Source of the DNA: Pyxidicoccus caerfyrddinensis
GTDB lineage: Bacteria > Myxococcota > Myxococcia > Myxococcales > Myxococcaceae
Length of the DNA: 64,000 nt
Reading direction: 5' to 3'
NCBI RefSeq assembly: GCF_010894405.1
Contig: NZ_JAAIYA010000004.1
Location: 186,001-250,000, forward strand
The translations under genes and the position numbers were made by a program. The notes under the pieces are model-generated. The model ran no database searches, was not told the DNA's origin, and saw only the letters and a list, made by a program, of their open reading frames with translations. Positions 41,352 through 50,425 of this stretch are shown here, in pieces; the first letter of the stretch is position 1; each line of letters begins with the position of its first letter.

Positions 41352-43649
41352 TCAGGTCAGCCGGTCGATGGCCTGCGCGAGGATCTCCACGCCGAGCTCC
41401 CCCTTGACGAGGTAGGCGTCCGCCCCCGCGTCCAGGCCGCGGCGCTTGTCCTCCGGAGAGGCCAGCGACGACAGGATGATGACGGGGATGCGGGCCACCG
41501 CGGGCGTGGACTTGAGCCGCCGCGACAGCGTGAAGCCGTCCATCTTCGGCATCTGCACGTCGGTGAGGATGAGGTCGTACTGGTTGTTCTGCACCTTCGC
41601 GTACGCCTCCTCGCCGTCCTGGGCCTCCTCCAGCAGGTGGCCCAGCGCCTTGACCAGCGCTCCTTCCGTGGCGCGGGCAATGGGCGAGTCGTCCACCAGC
41701 AGCACCCGCAGGCGCTTGGCCGCCGGAGCCTGGGTGACGGGACGCGCCATGCGGCGCACCTCGGCCATGATGTCCGGCACGTGCAGCAGCACGGCGATGC
41801 GACCGTCCTCCAGCGCCGCGGTGCCGGCGATGAAGGGCGCGCCCTTGAGGAACTCGCCGCCGCAGGGCTTCACCGCGACTTCACGCTCGTCCACGAAGCC
41901 GTCGACGACGAGCGCCGCGTGGTCCTCGCCGTGACGCACCACCACCGCGGGCGGCTTGTCGAAGCGGTTGCCACCGTTGAGGCCCAGCAGCGGCCCCAGC
42001 GCCACCAGCGCCGTGGGCTTGCCCCGGTGCCGCACGGCGAGGGTGCCGAAGATTTCCAGCCGGTCCTCGGGCTTGACGCGCATCACCGCTTCCACGTCCG
42101 CGGCGGGCATGCCGTAGACGTCGTCGCCCAGGCGCACCAGCAGCACCTTCATGAGGGCGAGCGACTGCGGCAGGCGCAGCGTAATCGTGGTGCCACGGCC
42201 GATGCGGCTGATGACGCCCACCGAGCCGCCCAGCATCTCCACCTTCCGCTTCACCACGTCCATGCCCACGCCACGGCCGGACAATTCGCTGACCTGGTCG
42301 CGGGTGGAGAAGCCGGGACGGAAGATGAGCTCGATGGCCTCGCGCTCGGACAGCGCGTTGGCCTGCACCTGGGTGATGAGGCGCTTGTTGACGGCGGCCT
42401 GGCGCAGCCGCTCCGGGTCGATGCCGCGCCCGTCGTCCTCCACCTCGATGTGGAGCATGTCGCCGTCCACGCGCACCTTGATGCGGACACGGCCCGTGAG
42501 CGGCTTGCCCAGGCTCTGGCGCGTGTCCGGAGACTCCACGCCGTGGTCCACCGAGTTGCGCAGCAGGTGCACCAGCGCGTCGCGCACGTCAGCCAGCATG
42601 GACCGGTCCACGCCGATGTCGGCGTTCTCGATGACCAGGTCCACGTCCTTGCCCTGCGTGCGCGACATCTCTCGCACCGCGCGGGGGAAGGCGTCGAACA
42701 CGGTGGACAGCGGCACCAGCCGGGCCTCGGCCACGTGGTCCGCCATCTTCGCGAGGTTGCCGTGCAGCGTGTTGATGCCGTCGTCGTTGCGCCGCACGAA
42801 GCGGAACGCATCGTCGCGCAGCATGTGGAGGTCGCTCTCCACGCGGTCCAGCAGCGCGCGCACCGGGGTGGGGATTTCCACCTGCTCCGCGAGCCGCAGG
42901 AAGCGGTCACCCAGGCGGCTGAAGCGCTCGAACAGCGCCTCCGTCTCCGAGCTGCGCAGCCGTCCGCGGGCGCTCTCCACGAGCAGGTCGCCCGCGAGCA
43001 GCCCCAGCGAGTCCAGCACCTCCACGTTGACGCGGATGGTCCGGTCCGCCACGGCGGCGGACTTCGCCGCGCCCTGCGTCTCCTCGGCGGGAGCCGGCGC
43101 TGCGGGAGCCTCGGGAGCACGATGCACGGGTGCGGCCGGAGCAGCCACCGGAGCAGCAGCAGGCGCCACGAGCACCGGCGCCGCGACGGGCGCCGTCACC
43201 GGAGCGCGGGGCGCGGCGGGCGGCGGAGCGGCGGGCTTCGGCTTGGGCCCGATGGAGGGCGGCTCCTGGCCGGAGACCTCCGCGAGCGCCTTGACCATCT
43301 CCTCGCTGGCGGGGGTGCCGGTGTTGGCGCCCGCCAGGTCCTCGTTCAGGTCGGAGAGGACGTCACACGCCCTGAGCAGGACGTCGGTGGCGATCTCCGT
43401 GGCCGTCCTGCCCTCGCGCTCGGCGCGCAGGACGTCCTCGGCGGCGTGCGCCAGCTGCCCGATGACGGGCAGGCCCAGCATGCGGGCCTCCCCCTTCATC
43501 GTGTGCAGCTCGCGCGCGACGTCTTCCGCGGCCTGGTCCGCGGTGTCCTTCTCCAGGTCCAATACCCCCAGCTGAATCTTCTGGAGGCGGTCTGCGGTGA
43601 CCTCCTGGAACTTCTTCAGGAGGGACTTCTTTAGAGCCTCGGTGTCCAT
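41352..43649 (-). CDS. frzE: FrzE: CheA-CheY hybrid histidine kinase
   Basis: The 765-residue kinase is the core of the Frz system. Domain order: Hpt with His 49 in ELHTMKGEARMLG; a Pro/Ala linker at about 130-200; dimerisation and ATPase regions with N box HLLRNSVDHGVE, G1 DDGRGID and G2 SGRGVGMDVV; a CheW-like regulatory domain at about 490-620; and a C-terminal receiver (about 640-765) with VDDSP, TDVQMPKMDG and the final VK. In M. xanthus the kinase phosphorylates FrzZ, and the attached receiver inhibits the kinase. His 49 is the same position reported for M. xanthus FrzE. Confidence 0.96.
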   Translation of the reverse strand: MDTEALKKSLLKKFQEVTADRLQKIQLGVLDLEKDTADQAAEDVARELHTMKGEARMLGLPVIGQLAHAAEDVLRAEREGRTATEIATDVLLRACDVLSDLNEDLAGANTGTPASEEMVKALAEVSGQEPPSIGPKPKPAAPPPAAPRAPVTAPVAAPVLVAPAAAPVAAPAAPVHRAPEAPAAPAPAEETQGAAKSAAVADRTIRVNVEVLDSLGLLAGDLLVESARGRLRSSETEALFERFSRLGDRFLRLAEQVEIPTPVRALLDRVESDLHMLRDDAFRFVRRNDDGINTLHGNLAKMADHVAEARLVPLSTVFDAFPRAVREMSRTQGKDVDLVIENADIGVDRSMLADVRDALVHLLRNSVDHGVESPDTRQSLGKPLTGRVRIKVRVDGDMLHIEVEDDGRGIDPERLRQAAVNKRLITQVQANALSEREAIELIFRPGFSTRDQVSELSGRGVGMDVVKRKVEMLGGSVGVISRIGRGTTITLRLPQSLALMKVLLVRLGDDVYGMPAADVEAVMRVKPEDRLEIFGTLAVRHRGKPTALVALGPLLGLNGGNRFDKPPAVVVRHGEDHAALVVDGFVDEREVAVKPCGGEFLKGAPFIAGTAALEDGRIAVLLHVPDIMAEVRRMARPVTQAPAAKRLRVLLVDDSPIARATEGALVKALGHLLEEAQDGEEAYAKVQNNQYDLILTDVQMPKMDGFTLSRRLKSTPAVARIPVIILSSLASPEDKRRGLDAGADAYLVKGELGVEILAQAIDRLT

Positions 43650-43682
43650 GGCCGGCGTTCGCCCCTCCCGTTCCAGGAAGCG

Positions 43683-44954
43683 CTAGTCGGCCTTGAAACG
43701 CTTGATGAGCTCTGCCAGCCGGCCCGCGAGCTGCGTCAGCTCCGCCGCGGCACCCGTGGCCTGCTTGGAGGCCTGCGTCGTCTGGCGCGTCACGTCCTCG
43801 ATCTCCGCCATGGACGCAACCACCTGCTCCGTCGCCGTGCGCTGCTGCTGCGTGGCGAGGTTGATGACGCGGGCCGCGTCGCTGGTCTCCTGCACACCGG
43901 CGAGGATGCCTTCCACCGCCTGCGCCGCCACCGCGCCCAGCTTCTCGCCGGACTCGGTCGCCGCCTTGGAAGCCTCCGCCGCACCGGCCGCCGCGGCCGT
44001 GGCCTCGCGGATCTCGGTGATGAGGTTCTTGATCTCCTTGGTGGAGTCCAGGACGTTCTCCGCCAGGCGCCGCATCTCCGCCGCGACGATGGAGAAGCCC
44101 TTGCCGGCCTCACCCGCGCGGCTGCCCTCGAGCGCCGCGTTCAGCGCCAGCAGGTCCGAGCGGTCGGCAATCTCGTCGATGACCTCCACCACGGTGCCGA
44201 TGCGCTCCACGCGCTTGGACAGCTTGGCGATGGAGTCCGCCACCGCGACGCCGTCGCTGCGGATCTGCTGCATGGCCTGGATGAACTCACCAATGGCGCC
44301 ACGGCCCGCGCGAGCCGCACCGAGCGTCTCCTCCGCCACGCGCGCCACGCTGCCGGCGTTCTCGGCAATCTGCGCGGACGCGTGCTTCAGCTCCTCCATG
44401 GTGGCGGTCGTCTCGTGGATGGCCGCCGCCTGCTCCGTGGAAGACGTCTCATGCTGCGTGGAGGCCGCGAGCACCTGGTTGGCGGACGAGGACAGGCGCA
44501 GCGCCGCCTCGTTGATCTCCCGCACGAAGGTGCGCAGCGTCTCGATGACCTTGCCGAAGCCCTCGAGCAGGGGCCCGAGCTGGGGGTCCTCGGTGGTGGT
44601 GTTCCACCGGGACAGGTCGCCCTCGCGCACCAGGCCGATGAGCGAGTCCAGCGCCTGGTCGATTTCCTGCGCCGACACCTGCTTGCGGTGCTCGGACGCG
44701 GCGAGATTGTCGAGCACCTGGTTGAGCAGGTGCGCCATCTCCGAGGCGCTCTCGCCCACCAGCTCCTTGGGAACGCGGGCCTGGAGGTTGCCGGAAAGCA
44801 CCGTCAGCAGCGTGTCGGTGAAGGCCTTGTACTGGGCCTGGGTCGTCGCCGGGTTGGCGCTGGCCTTGGAGCCCGCGGACGCCTTGGAGGCGGGGGCCTT
44901 CCGGGCGGAGCGAGCCTTGGACGTGGACTTGTCGTTGGGGGTGTCCAGGGACAT
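43683..44954 (-). CDS. frzCD: FrzCD: cytoplasmic methyl-accepting chemotaxis protein
   Basis: The 423-residue receptor has no membrane segment, as in M. xanthus FrzCD. It begins with a Lys/Ser/Ala-rich tail (SKARSARKAPASKASAGSKA), which in M. xanthus binds the nucleoid through FrzCD's basic N-terminus. Then comes a helical part and the signalling hairpin, with its tip at EIADRSDLLALNAALEGSRA, GEAGKGFSIVAAEMRRLAE. Methylation helices flank the tip with Glu/Gln pairs (QHETSSTEQAAAI). It signals through the CheW proteins to FrzE. ATG 44954 lies five bases after frzB. Confidence 0.96.
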   Translation of the reverse strand: MSLDTPNDKSTSKARSARKAPASKASAGSKASANPATTQAQYKAFTDTLLTVLSGNLQARVPKELVGESASEMAHLLNQVLDNLAASEHRKQVSAQEIDQALDSLIGLVREGDLSRWNTTTEDPQLGPLLEGFGKVIETLRTFVREINEAALRLSSSANQVLAASTQHETSSTEQAAAIHETTATMEELKHASAQIAENAGSVARVAEETLGAARAGRGAIGEFIQAMQQIRSDGVAVADSIAKLSKRVERIGTVVEVIDEIADRSDLLALNAALEGSRAGEAGKGFSIVAAEMRRLAENVLDSTKEIKNLITEIREATAAAAGAAEASKAATESGEKLGAVAAQAVEGILAGVQETSDAARVINLATQQQRTATEQVVASMAEIEDVTRQTTQASKQATGAAAELTQLAGRLAELIKRFKAD

Positions 44955-44959
44955 TGCGG

Positions 44960-45340
44960 TCAGTGCCTTCCTTGAGTTCCTTGGGTCCTGGCGGTTTCCA
45001 CCAGATCGATGAGCAACACGGCGCGGGCCTCTTCGAGGTACACGCCAACGGCATAGGGGGCCGCTCCGGCCGTGGGGGGCATCCGGCGGAGCGAGTTGAG
45101 GGGGATGGAGCGCACGGCGTGGACGGCATCCACCTTCAGGTGGCCCTCGCCTTCCGGCGTGTCGAAGACGATGGCGCGGTGGCCCCGGAGAGGCAGGCCC
45201 AGCCCGGGCAGCGTGATGTCTTCCGGCAGGGAGCGGTCGATGCGCAGCACCTGGGACGCGTCGGTGCCGTACAGCGAGTGGCCGATGTCGAAGAACAGGA
45301 TGTCCACCACCTCCTGCTCCTGGACGTGCTCGTCGTTCAT
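44960..45340 (-). CDS. frzB: FrzB: CheW-like coupling protein
   Basis: The 126-residue protein has the CheW-like beta fold (VDILFFDIGHSLYGTDASQV, then GLPLRGHRAIVFDTPEG and AVLLIDLVE) but a short and divergent sequence, as known for FrzB, which does not bind the kinase in the usual way. ATG 45340 overlaps the frzA stop by four bases (ATGA). Translation coupling with frzA is likely. Confidence 0.88.
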   Translation of the reverse strand: MNDEHVQEQEVVDILFFDIGHSLYGTDASQVLRIDRSLPEDITLPGLGLPLRGHRAIVFDTPEGEGHLKVDAVHAVRSIPLNSLRRMPPTAGAAPYAVGVYLEEARAVLLIDLVETARTQGTQGRH

Positions 45341-45819
45341 CGAGCCACCGCCCGCTGCCGCGCGGTCTGCAGCAGCTTGGAGAAGTTGAGGAGGTTGATG
45401 GCGTCCTGGTTGCCGCTGCCGTGCACCACGCCGAGCAGGTGCTCGGCGGCGGCGTCACCGCCCAGCGGCGGCGGCAGGATTTCGGACACGGGGATGCGGC
45501 GCAGGCCGAGCACCGTGTCCGCGACGACGCCGGCCACGTAGCTGCCGGTGATGCCGACGAACAGGCGGGTGCGCGGGCCGATGCGCGCCTCTCCCTTGGA
45601 GAGGAAGCGCAGCAGGTCGACGACCGGCAGCACCTCTCCTCGGTGGCCGGTGACGCCCATGATGAAGGAAGGAGTCCTCGGCAGGGGAGTGAGCAGGCCC
45701 GCGCGGAGAACCTCGAGCACATTCTCACTGGGCACGCCGAGCCGCAGGTCTCCCACCCGGAAGCAGAAGAACTCCTGCTCGGGTCGGGCCTGGGCAGCCA
45801 CAGCGCGGTCCGGAGCCAT
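45337..45819 (-). CDS. frzA: FrzA: CheW coupling protein
   Basis: The 160-residue protein couples FrzCD to FrzE. CheW features seen: EFFCFRVGDLRLGVPSENV, LPRTPSFIMGVTGHRGEVLP, VVDLLRFLSKG and YVAGVVADTVLGLRRI. I chose ATG 45819, which gives the length of M. xanthus FrzA; a TTG at 45858 would add 13 residues with no conserved content. It is the first gene of the minus-strand frz operon. Confidence 0.92.
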   Translation of the reverse strand: MAPDRAVAAQARPEQEFFCFRVGDLRLGVPSENVLEVLRAGLLTPLPRTPSFIMGVTGHRGEVLPVVDLLRFLSKGEARIGPRTRLFVGITGSYVAGVVADTVLGLRRIPVSEILPPPLGGDAAAEHLLGVVHGSGNQDAINLLNFSKLLQTARQRAVAR

Positions 45820-45987
45820 CCGGAGTGCCCGCTGGAGGGGTGTGGGGGTCGTGGTCAAGGCGGCAAAGTATCCGGAGGGGACGAAAACCGGTCAAGTAGA
45901 CCCGACAGGCCGGCTGCTCGGTCGCCGTTTCGATGGTCCGCGCGGATTCAAAGGTGTAGGGTTAGCGGGATTCCTTTGAGGAGGACG
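45820..45987. promoter_or_regulatory. Divergent frzA/frzZ promoter region
   Basis: These 168 bases separate the starts of frzA and frzZ and must hold the promoters of both units. A strong GAGGAGG lies before the frzZ ATG. A somewhat A/T-richer part (GCAAAGTATCC at 45863-45873, CAAAGGTGTAGGGTTAGC near 45950-45967) is where promoters are most likely. I see no convincing -35/-10 pair or operator. Confidence 0.55.
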
Positions 45988-46845
45988 ATGTCGCGCGTAC
46001 TGGTCATTGACGACAGCCCGATGCTGGTGGAGCTCACCGTACGGGCCCTCACCGCCGCTGGCTACCAGGCGAGCGGCGCGCAGGACCTGGCGAGCCTCGA
46101 CCAGAAGCTCACCGAGGGGCCGTTCGCGCTCATCCTCATGGACGTGAACATGCCGGAGATGTTCGGCGACGATGTCGTCGAGTATCTCCGGAGGCAGAAG
46201 AAGGTCACCGCCAAGCTGGTGCTGTACTCCGACATCCCCGAGGCGGAGCTGCAGGGCAAGACGAAGGCTTCCGGCGCGGACGGCTACATCCTCAAGAGCG
46301 GCGGCCTGGAGGCCGTGCTGGGCGGCGTGATGGGGTTGATTGGACCTCCCGCCCTGGGCGTCCCCACCGCCGTGCCCGCCGCTCCGGCCGCGCCTCCCGC
46401 CGCCGCGCCCCAGGCCCCCGCGGCCACCGGCGGCATCCCCGCCGCCAAGCCGGCCACCGCGGGCGGACGCAAGCCGCGCATCCTCATCGTGGACGACAGC
46501 GAGATGACGGCCCGCATCATCGAAGCGGACCTCGTGTCCAAGGGCTTCGAGGTGCACGTGGCCGACACCGCGGACAAGGCCACGAAGATCATCCTCAAGA
46601 AGCAGACGCGTCCGGACCTGGTGCTGCTGGACGTGCGGATGCCCAACGTGAATGGCGAGCAGTTCTGCCGCTTCATCAAGAGCAACAGCCTCTTCAAGGG
46701 CATCAAGGTGCTGCTGTGCTCGGGTGAGAATGTCGAGGAGCTCCAGCGCATCTGCCGCGAGGCGGGCGCCGACGGCTACATCCCCAAGGACGCGGTGATG
46801 GGCAACCTGGTGGCCAAGGAGCTGATGCCCCCGCCCACCGAGTAG
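45988..46845 (+). CDS. frzZ: FrzZ: double response regulator, Frz output protein
   Basis: The 285-residue protein consists of two receiver domains joined by a Pro/Ala-rich linker (about 121-160). Receiver 1 has VIDDSP (Asp 8-9) and the phosphoacceptor Asp 52 in LILMDVNMPEM. Receiver 2 has IVDDSE and Asp 215 in LVLLDVRMPNVNG, with a closing lysine in each. It accepts phosphate from FrzE and, in M. xanthus, moves to the leading pole to trigger reversals. Divergent from frzA; GAGGAGG supports ATG 45988. Confidence 0.96.
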   Translation: MSRVLVIDDSPMLVELTVRALTAAGYQASGAQDLASLDQKLTEGPFALILMDVNMPEMFGDDVVEYLRRQKKVTAKLVLYSDIPEAELQGKTKASGADGYILKSGGLEAVLGGVMGLIGPPALGVPTAVPAAPAAPPAAAPQAPAATGGIPAAKPATAGGRKPRILIVDDSEMTARIIEADLVSKGFEVHVADTADKATKIILKKQTRPDLVLLDVRMPNVNGEQFCRFIKSNSLFKGIKVLLCSGENVEELQRICREAGADGYIPKDAVMGNLVAKELMPPPTE

Positions 46846-46852
46846 TCCTCGC

Positions 46853-46871
46853 GGGGCCGTCTACCGGCCCC
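46853..46871. terminator. Hairpin between converging frzZ and radical SAM genes
   Basis: GGGGCCG (46853-46859) pairs with CGGCCCC (46865-46871), a 7-bp GC-only stem with a five-base loop, inside the 42-bp gap between the two stops. It could end transcription from both sides. No T run. Confidence 0.5.
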
Positions 46872-46887
46872 CGGTGTCCCGACTCCC

Positions 46888-48192
46888 CTACCCTCGCCCG
46901 GCCGCGTTCTCCCGCTCGTCCAGGCCGCGCGCGAAGTTGCCGATGACGAGCCCCGGCCGCGCCGCCTTCAGCCGCTGCAAGAGCGTGCGGATGCCCACGG
47001 GCTCGCCGCCCGCGCCCTTGTCGCGCGCCACCTCCAGGTACTGGAGCGGGTCGATGCACAGCGAGCGCGTCTGCACCTGGTCCACGCGGTACTTCTTCAC
47101 CAGCCGCTCCAGCGCCTTCACCTCGCCCTCGCGGTCGGTGACGCCGGGGAACAGGAGCAGGTTCAGCGCCAGGTACGCGCCGCGCTCACGCGCGAGGGCA
47201 ATGGACGCCTCCACGTCCTCCCAGCCGTACTTCACCGGCTTGTAGTAGGCCTCGTAGAGGTCCTTCACCGCCGAGTTGAGCGACACACGGATGGCGTCCA
47301 GCCCCGCGTCGAACAGCGCCTCCAGCCCCTTGGTGAGGCTGGCGTTGGTGTTGATGTTGATGGAGCCCTCGCGCGAGTGCGCGCGCATGTAGCGGATGGC
47401 TTCAGCAATCTGCTTCCAGCGCGTGAGCGGCTCACCCTCGCAGCCCTGGCCGAAGCTGACCATGGTGCGGCCCGGCGCGTGCTGCAGATGGAACAGGCCA
47501 ATCTGTCCCATCTCCTCGCCGGTGGGGCCGTCGTCCATGCGCTCGTGCGAGGCGGGCGGCCCGTCCGCGGGCTGGTCGGAGATGCAGCCCACGCAGCGCG
47601 CGTTGCACATGACGGACGCGGGGATGGCGGCCTCGTCGCGCACGTAGAACGTGTTCTGCGACGTGAAGCACCGGTAGATGAGCGCGCACGTCTTGAGCTG
47701 CTTCAGCACCCGGTTGTTGGGGAAGCGCTCCATGTGCTGCTCCACCAGTGCCTTCATCTCCGGCGTGGAGTAGCGCTCCGGGTCCCAATGCGAGCGGCGG
47801 TCGGTGTGAATCGCCCACGCCACCGGGCCCTCGCCCACCCACGCAGCGGCGGTGTACGCCCACTGCGGCAGCACCGGCCCGTTGCCCTTCACCTCGCCGG
47901 GGAGGAACGTCCGCGTGTAGCCCGGCGGCAGCAGCGCACCCACCGCGTTGGGCACGAACGTCTTGCCGCCAACCTTCATCTCCCGCACCAGCTCCAGCTC
48001 GCCCGTCTCCGGATGGAGCCCCACCGGCAGGCGACCAGGCAGGTGCACGAGCCGTCCGGCCTCCGGCAGGGGGATGGGCTTGTCCTGCGGCGGGACGAGC
48101 TCCTCCCCGCTGCGCAGCGTGGCGAGCAGGTACGGATGCTCCATCACCCGGCCCTTGGGGTCGGCGAACAGCAGCTTCGGTGCGGACGTCAT
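46888..48192 (-). CDS. Radical SAM protein
   Basis: The 434-residue protein has the [4Fe-4S] motif MCNARCVGC (CX3CX2C) at about 195-203, preceded by 190 residues of unassigned N-terminal domain (LPGRLPVGLHPETGELELVR). After the cluster come the radical SAM barrel strands: MVSFGQGCEGEPL (the GE-type SAM motif), INTNASL and IRVSLNSA. It resembles MoaA/SPASM-like enzymes in outline, but no second cluster motif is evident. Substrate unknown. It occupies the same place between frzZ and ald as expected for the M. xanthus frz region. ATG 48192 is preferred over the longer frame. Confidence 0.85.
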   Translation of the reverse strand: MTSAPKLLFADPKGRVMEHPYLLATLRSGEELVPPQDKPIPLPEAGRLVHLPGRLPVGLHPETGELELVREMKVGGKTFVPNAVGALLPPGYTRTFLPGEVKGNGPVLPQWAYTAAAWVGEGPVAWAIHTDRRSHWDPERYSTPEMKALVEQHMERFPNNRVLKQLKTCALIYRCFTSQNTFYVRDEAAIPASVMCNARCVGCISDQPADGPPASHERMDDGPTGEEMGQIGLFHLQHAPGRTMVSFGQGCEGEPLTRWKQIAEAIRYMRAHSREGSININTNASLTKGLEALFDAGLDAIRVSLNSAVKDLYEAYYKPVKYGWEDVEASIALARERGAYLALNLLLFPGVTDREGEVKALERLVKKYRVDQVQTRSLCIDPLQYLEVARDKGAGGEPVGIRTLLQRLKAARPGLVIGNFARGLDERENAAGRG

Positions 48193-48329
48193 GTCTTCCT
48201 CAACTACCACCGGGCCCGCGTTTCTTCGACGTCGAAGCAGCACGAGACGCATCGCATTCAACGCCGCGCGTCATACGTGAGGGGTTATTCCGTCTCACCG
48301 GAGGCATGCATCCGGCTTCCAGGCGCGCC

Positions 48330-48357
48330 TTGATTCCCCCCGGGTTTTGGATAGGGT
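48330..48357 (+). promoter_or_regulatory. Candidate promoter for ald
   Basis: TTGATT (48330-48335) and TAGGGT (48352-48357) are separated by 16 bases and end 34 bases before the GTG start of ald. The -35 box is fair and the -10 box weak. The rest of the 48193-48391 region between the divergent radical SAM and ald genes shows nothing else clear. Confidence 0.35.
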
Positions 48358-48391
48358 CCGCGCGATTTCAAGTCCCCCTCTGGAGGCAGTC

Positions 48392-49519
48392 GTGATCGTC
48401 GGAGTTCCCAAGGAGATCAAAACCCGTGAGTACCGCGTCGGCATGGTTCCGGCGGGTGTGCGCGCGCTCACGAGCGCGGGCCACACGGTGTTGGTCGAGA
48501 CGAACGCCGGCGTCGGCTCCGGCATCCCCGACTCGGAGTACCAGCGCGTCGGCGCGCAGATCGTCGCCAGCGCGGACGAGGTCTGGAAGCGCGCAGAGAT
48601 GATCGTCAAGGTGAAGGAGCCGATTGCGCCCGAGTACGAGCGCATCCAGCCCGGCCAGATCATCTACACGTACTTCCATCTGGCCGGCGTGGACCCGGAG
48701 CTGACGAAGGCGTTGCTCAAGAAGAAGGCGGCGGCCGTCGCGTACGAGACGCTGCAGCTGGATGACGGCAGCCTGCCGCTGCTCAAGCCCATGTCCGAGG
48801 TGGCCGGGAAGATGGCCATCCAGGTGGGCGCCGCGTGCCTGGAGAAGGCGCACGGGGGCAAGGGCATCCTGCTGGGCGGCGTGCCCGGCGTGCGCCGCGG
48901 CCGCGTCACCGTCATCGGTGGTGGCGTGGTGGGCCTGTGCGCCGCCAAGGTGGCCGTGGGCATGGGCGCCGAGGTCACCATCCTCGACGTCAACCTGGAG
49001 CGCCTCACCTACCTGGACGACGTGTTCCTCGGCCGCACCAGCGTGCTGGCGTCGGACACGGAGAGCATCGCGAAGTCGGTGCGCGAGTCGGACCTGGTCA
49101 TCGGCGGCGTGCTCATCCCCGGCGGCAAGGCGCCGAAGCTCGTCTCCGAGGCGCTCATCGCCGAGATGAGCCCCGGCTCCGTCGTCGTCGACGTCGCGGT
49201 GGACCAGGGCGGCTGCATCGAGACCTGCAAGCCCACCACCCACGACAACCCGACCTTCGTCGTCCACGGCGTGGTCCACTACTGCGTGGCCAACATGCCC
49301 GGCGCGGTGCCGCAGACGTCCACGTACGCGCTCACCAACACCACCCGCCCCTACGCGCGGAAGATCGCCGACATGGGCTTGGTCGAGGCCGTGAAGTCCG
49401 ACCGCGCCCTGGCCCGTGCGATGAACACCTACAACGGCCACGTCACCTACGAGGCCGTCGCCAAGGACATGGGCTACGACTACGTGCCCCTGGCGGACGC
49501 GCTCGCCGGCCGCAAGTAG
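48392..49519 (+). CDS. ald: Alanine dehydrogenase
   Basis: The 375-residue enzyme interconverts L-alanine and pyruvate plus ammonia with NAD+. Family features: [16 protein letters not shown] at the N-terminus (substrate Arg), IVKVKEP with the catalytic Lys near 74, TYFHLAG with the catalytic His near 95, the Rossmann motif [15 protein letters not shown] and [11 protein letters not shown] with the catalytic Asp. GTG 48392 follows GGAGG at the right distance and gives the family's usual start and length. In M. xanthus alanine dehydrogenase affects development. Followed by a strong terminator. Confidence 0.96.
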   Translation: MIVGVPKEIKTREYRVGMVPAGVRALTSAGHTVLVETNAGVGSGIPDSEYQRVGAQIVASADEVWKRAEMIVKVKEPIAPEYERIQPGQIIYTYFHLAGVDPELTKALLKKKAAAVAYETLQLDDGSLPLLKPMSEVAGKMAIQVGAACLEKAHGGKGILLGGVPGVRRGRVTVIGGGVVGLCAAKVAVGMGAEVTILDVNLERLTYLDDVFLGRTSVLASDTESIAKSVRESDLVIGGVLIPGGKAPKLVSEALIAEMSPGSVVVDVAVDQGGCIETCKPTTHDNPTFVVHGVVHYCVANMPGAVPQTSTYALTNTTRPYARKIADMGLVEAVKSDRALARAMNTYNGHVTYEAVAKDMGYDYVPLADALAGRK

Positions 49520-49552
49520 GCCCAGCAGGCAGCCAGTCAGGCAGGACCCGGC

Positions 49553-49595
49553 GGGGAGGTTCGGATGGCGACATCCGGCCTCCCCGTTCGTTATT
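49553..49595 (+). terminator. Intrinsic terminator of ald
   Basis: GGGGAGG (49553-49559) pairs with CCTCCCC (49579-49585), and an inner CGGAT (49562-49566) with ATCCG (49573-49577), leaving a six-base GGCGAC loop and a small internal bulge. The stem is followed by GTTCGTTATT. This is the best factor-independent terminator in the window, 34 bases after the ald stop. Confidence 0.8.
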
Positions 49596-49760
49596 CCTGA
49601 TGGGGAATATCTTCTCCCGGCGGGCGTCTAGCGTTCCCGAAGCGGGCGTGCGGCCGGGTGTAGCAGGGATGCCGTTGTTGCCCAGTCTGTTCCCGTGCAT
49701 ACATTGATGGGCAGGCGACAACTCATTCCCCAATTGTTTCGGGCCCTTGGAAGGCGGGAT

Positions 49761-50402
49761 ATGTTGGACTTCAGGCAACCCAACCGAACGAAGCAGGAAT
49801 TCGAAGAGCTGGCGCTGGCCCACCTGGACCCGCTCTACTCCGCCGCCCTGCGGCTGACGAAGAACGAGCGCGATGCGGAAGACCTCGTGCAGGACACCTG
49901 CATGCGGGCCTACCGCTTCTTCGACAAGTTCGAGCGGGGCACCAACATCAAGGCCTGGCTCTTCAAGATCCTCACCAACACCTTCATCAACCGGTACCGC
50001 CGGAAGGTGAAGGAGCGCACGGTGGTGGAGGGCGTGGAGCGCGAGGCCGTGCACGAGCGCTTCGTGAGCCGGGACGCGACGGACTTCGCGGCCAACCCGG
50101 AGCAGTACTTCTTCGACCGGCTCCTGTCGGACGACGTGCTGCGCGCCATCGACGCGCTGCCCATCGACTTCCGGCTGGTGGTCATCCTCGCGGACCTGCA
50201 GGAGTTCTCCTACAAGGAGATCGCCGAGATTCTCGAGTGTCCCGTGGGCACGGTGATGAGCCGGCTGTTCCGCGGGCGCAAGCTGTTGCAGAAGAACCTG
50301 CGCGAGTACGCGGTGGGCCAGGGTGTATTCCGGCATGATGGTGAGCCGGTGAACGCCCCCGCAGACCTCGAAGAGTACCGGAACAGGAAGAAGACAGGGT
50401 AG
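49761..50402 (+). CDS. rpoE1: ECF sigma factor, RpoE1-like
   Basis: The 213-residue protein has sigma region 2 ([54 protein letters not shown]) and region 4 ([37 protein letters not shown]), with the insert typical of ECF factors. It heads a two-gene unit with a zinc-type anti-sigma factor. Its place between ald and frzS matches the M. xanthus locus where RpoE1, a sigma factor affecting motility, was described; the symbol rests on that context and memory. ATG 49761 has GGAAGG nine bases upstream; ATG 49695 would add 22 residues. Region 49596-49760 otherwise shows only a small ATTCC/GGAAT stem. Confidence 0.8.
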   Translation: MLDFRQPNRTKQEFEELALAHLDPLYSAALRLTKNERDAEDLVQDTCMRAYRFFDKFERGTNIKAWLFKILTNTFINRYRRKVKERTVVEGVEREAVHERFVSRDATDFAANPEQYFFDRLLSDDVLRAIDALPIDFRLVVILADLQEFSYKEIAEILECPVGTVMSRLFRGRKLLQKNLREYAVGQGVFRHDGEPVNAPADLEEYRNRKKTG

Positions 50403-50425
50403 AAACAGGTTCCTCCCGCGCGCCC

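Noticed and set aside
40845..43634. Very long open frame on the plus strand opposite frzE (about 929 codons)
   Set aside because: It is the mirror of a real gene with strong G/C third-position bias. Its translation is rich in His, Arg, Gln and Ala without domains, and frzE is unambiguous. The same holds for long frames opposite the ADOP permease (12564-14588) and the HARE gene (58082-60250).
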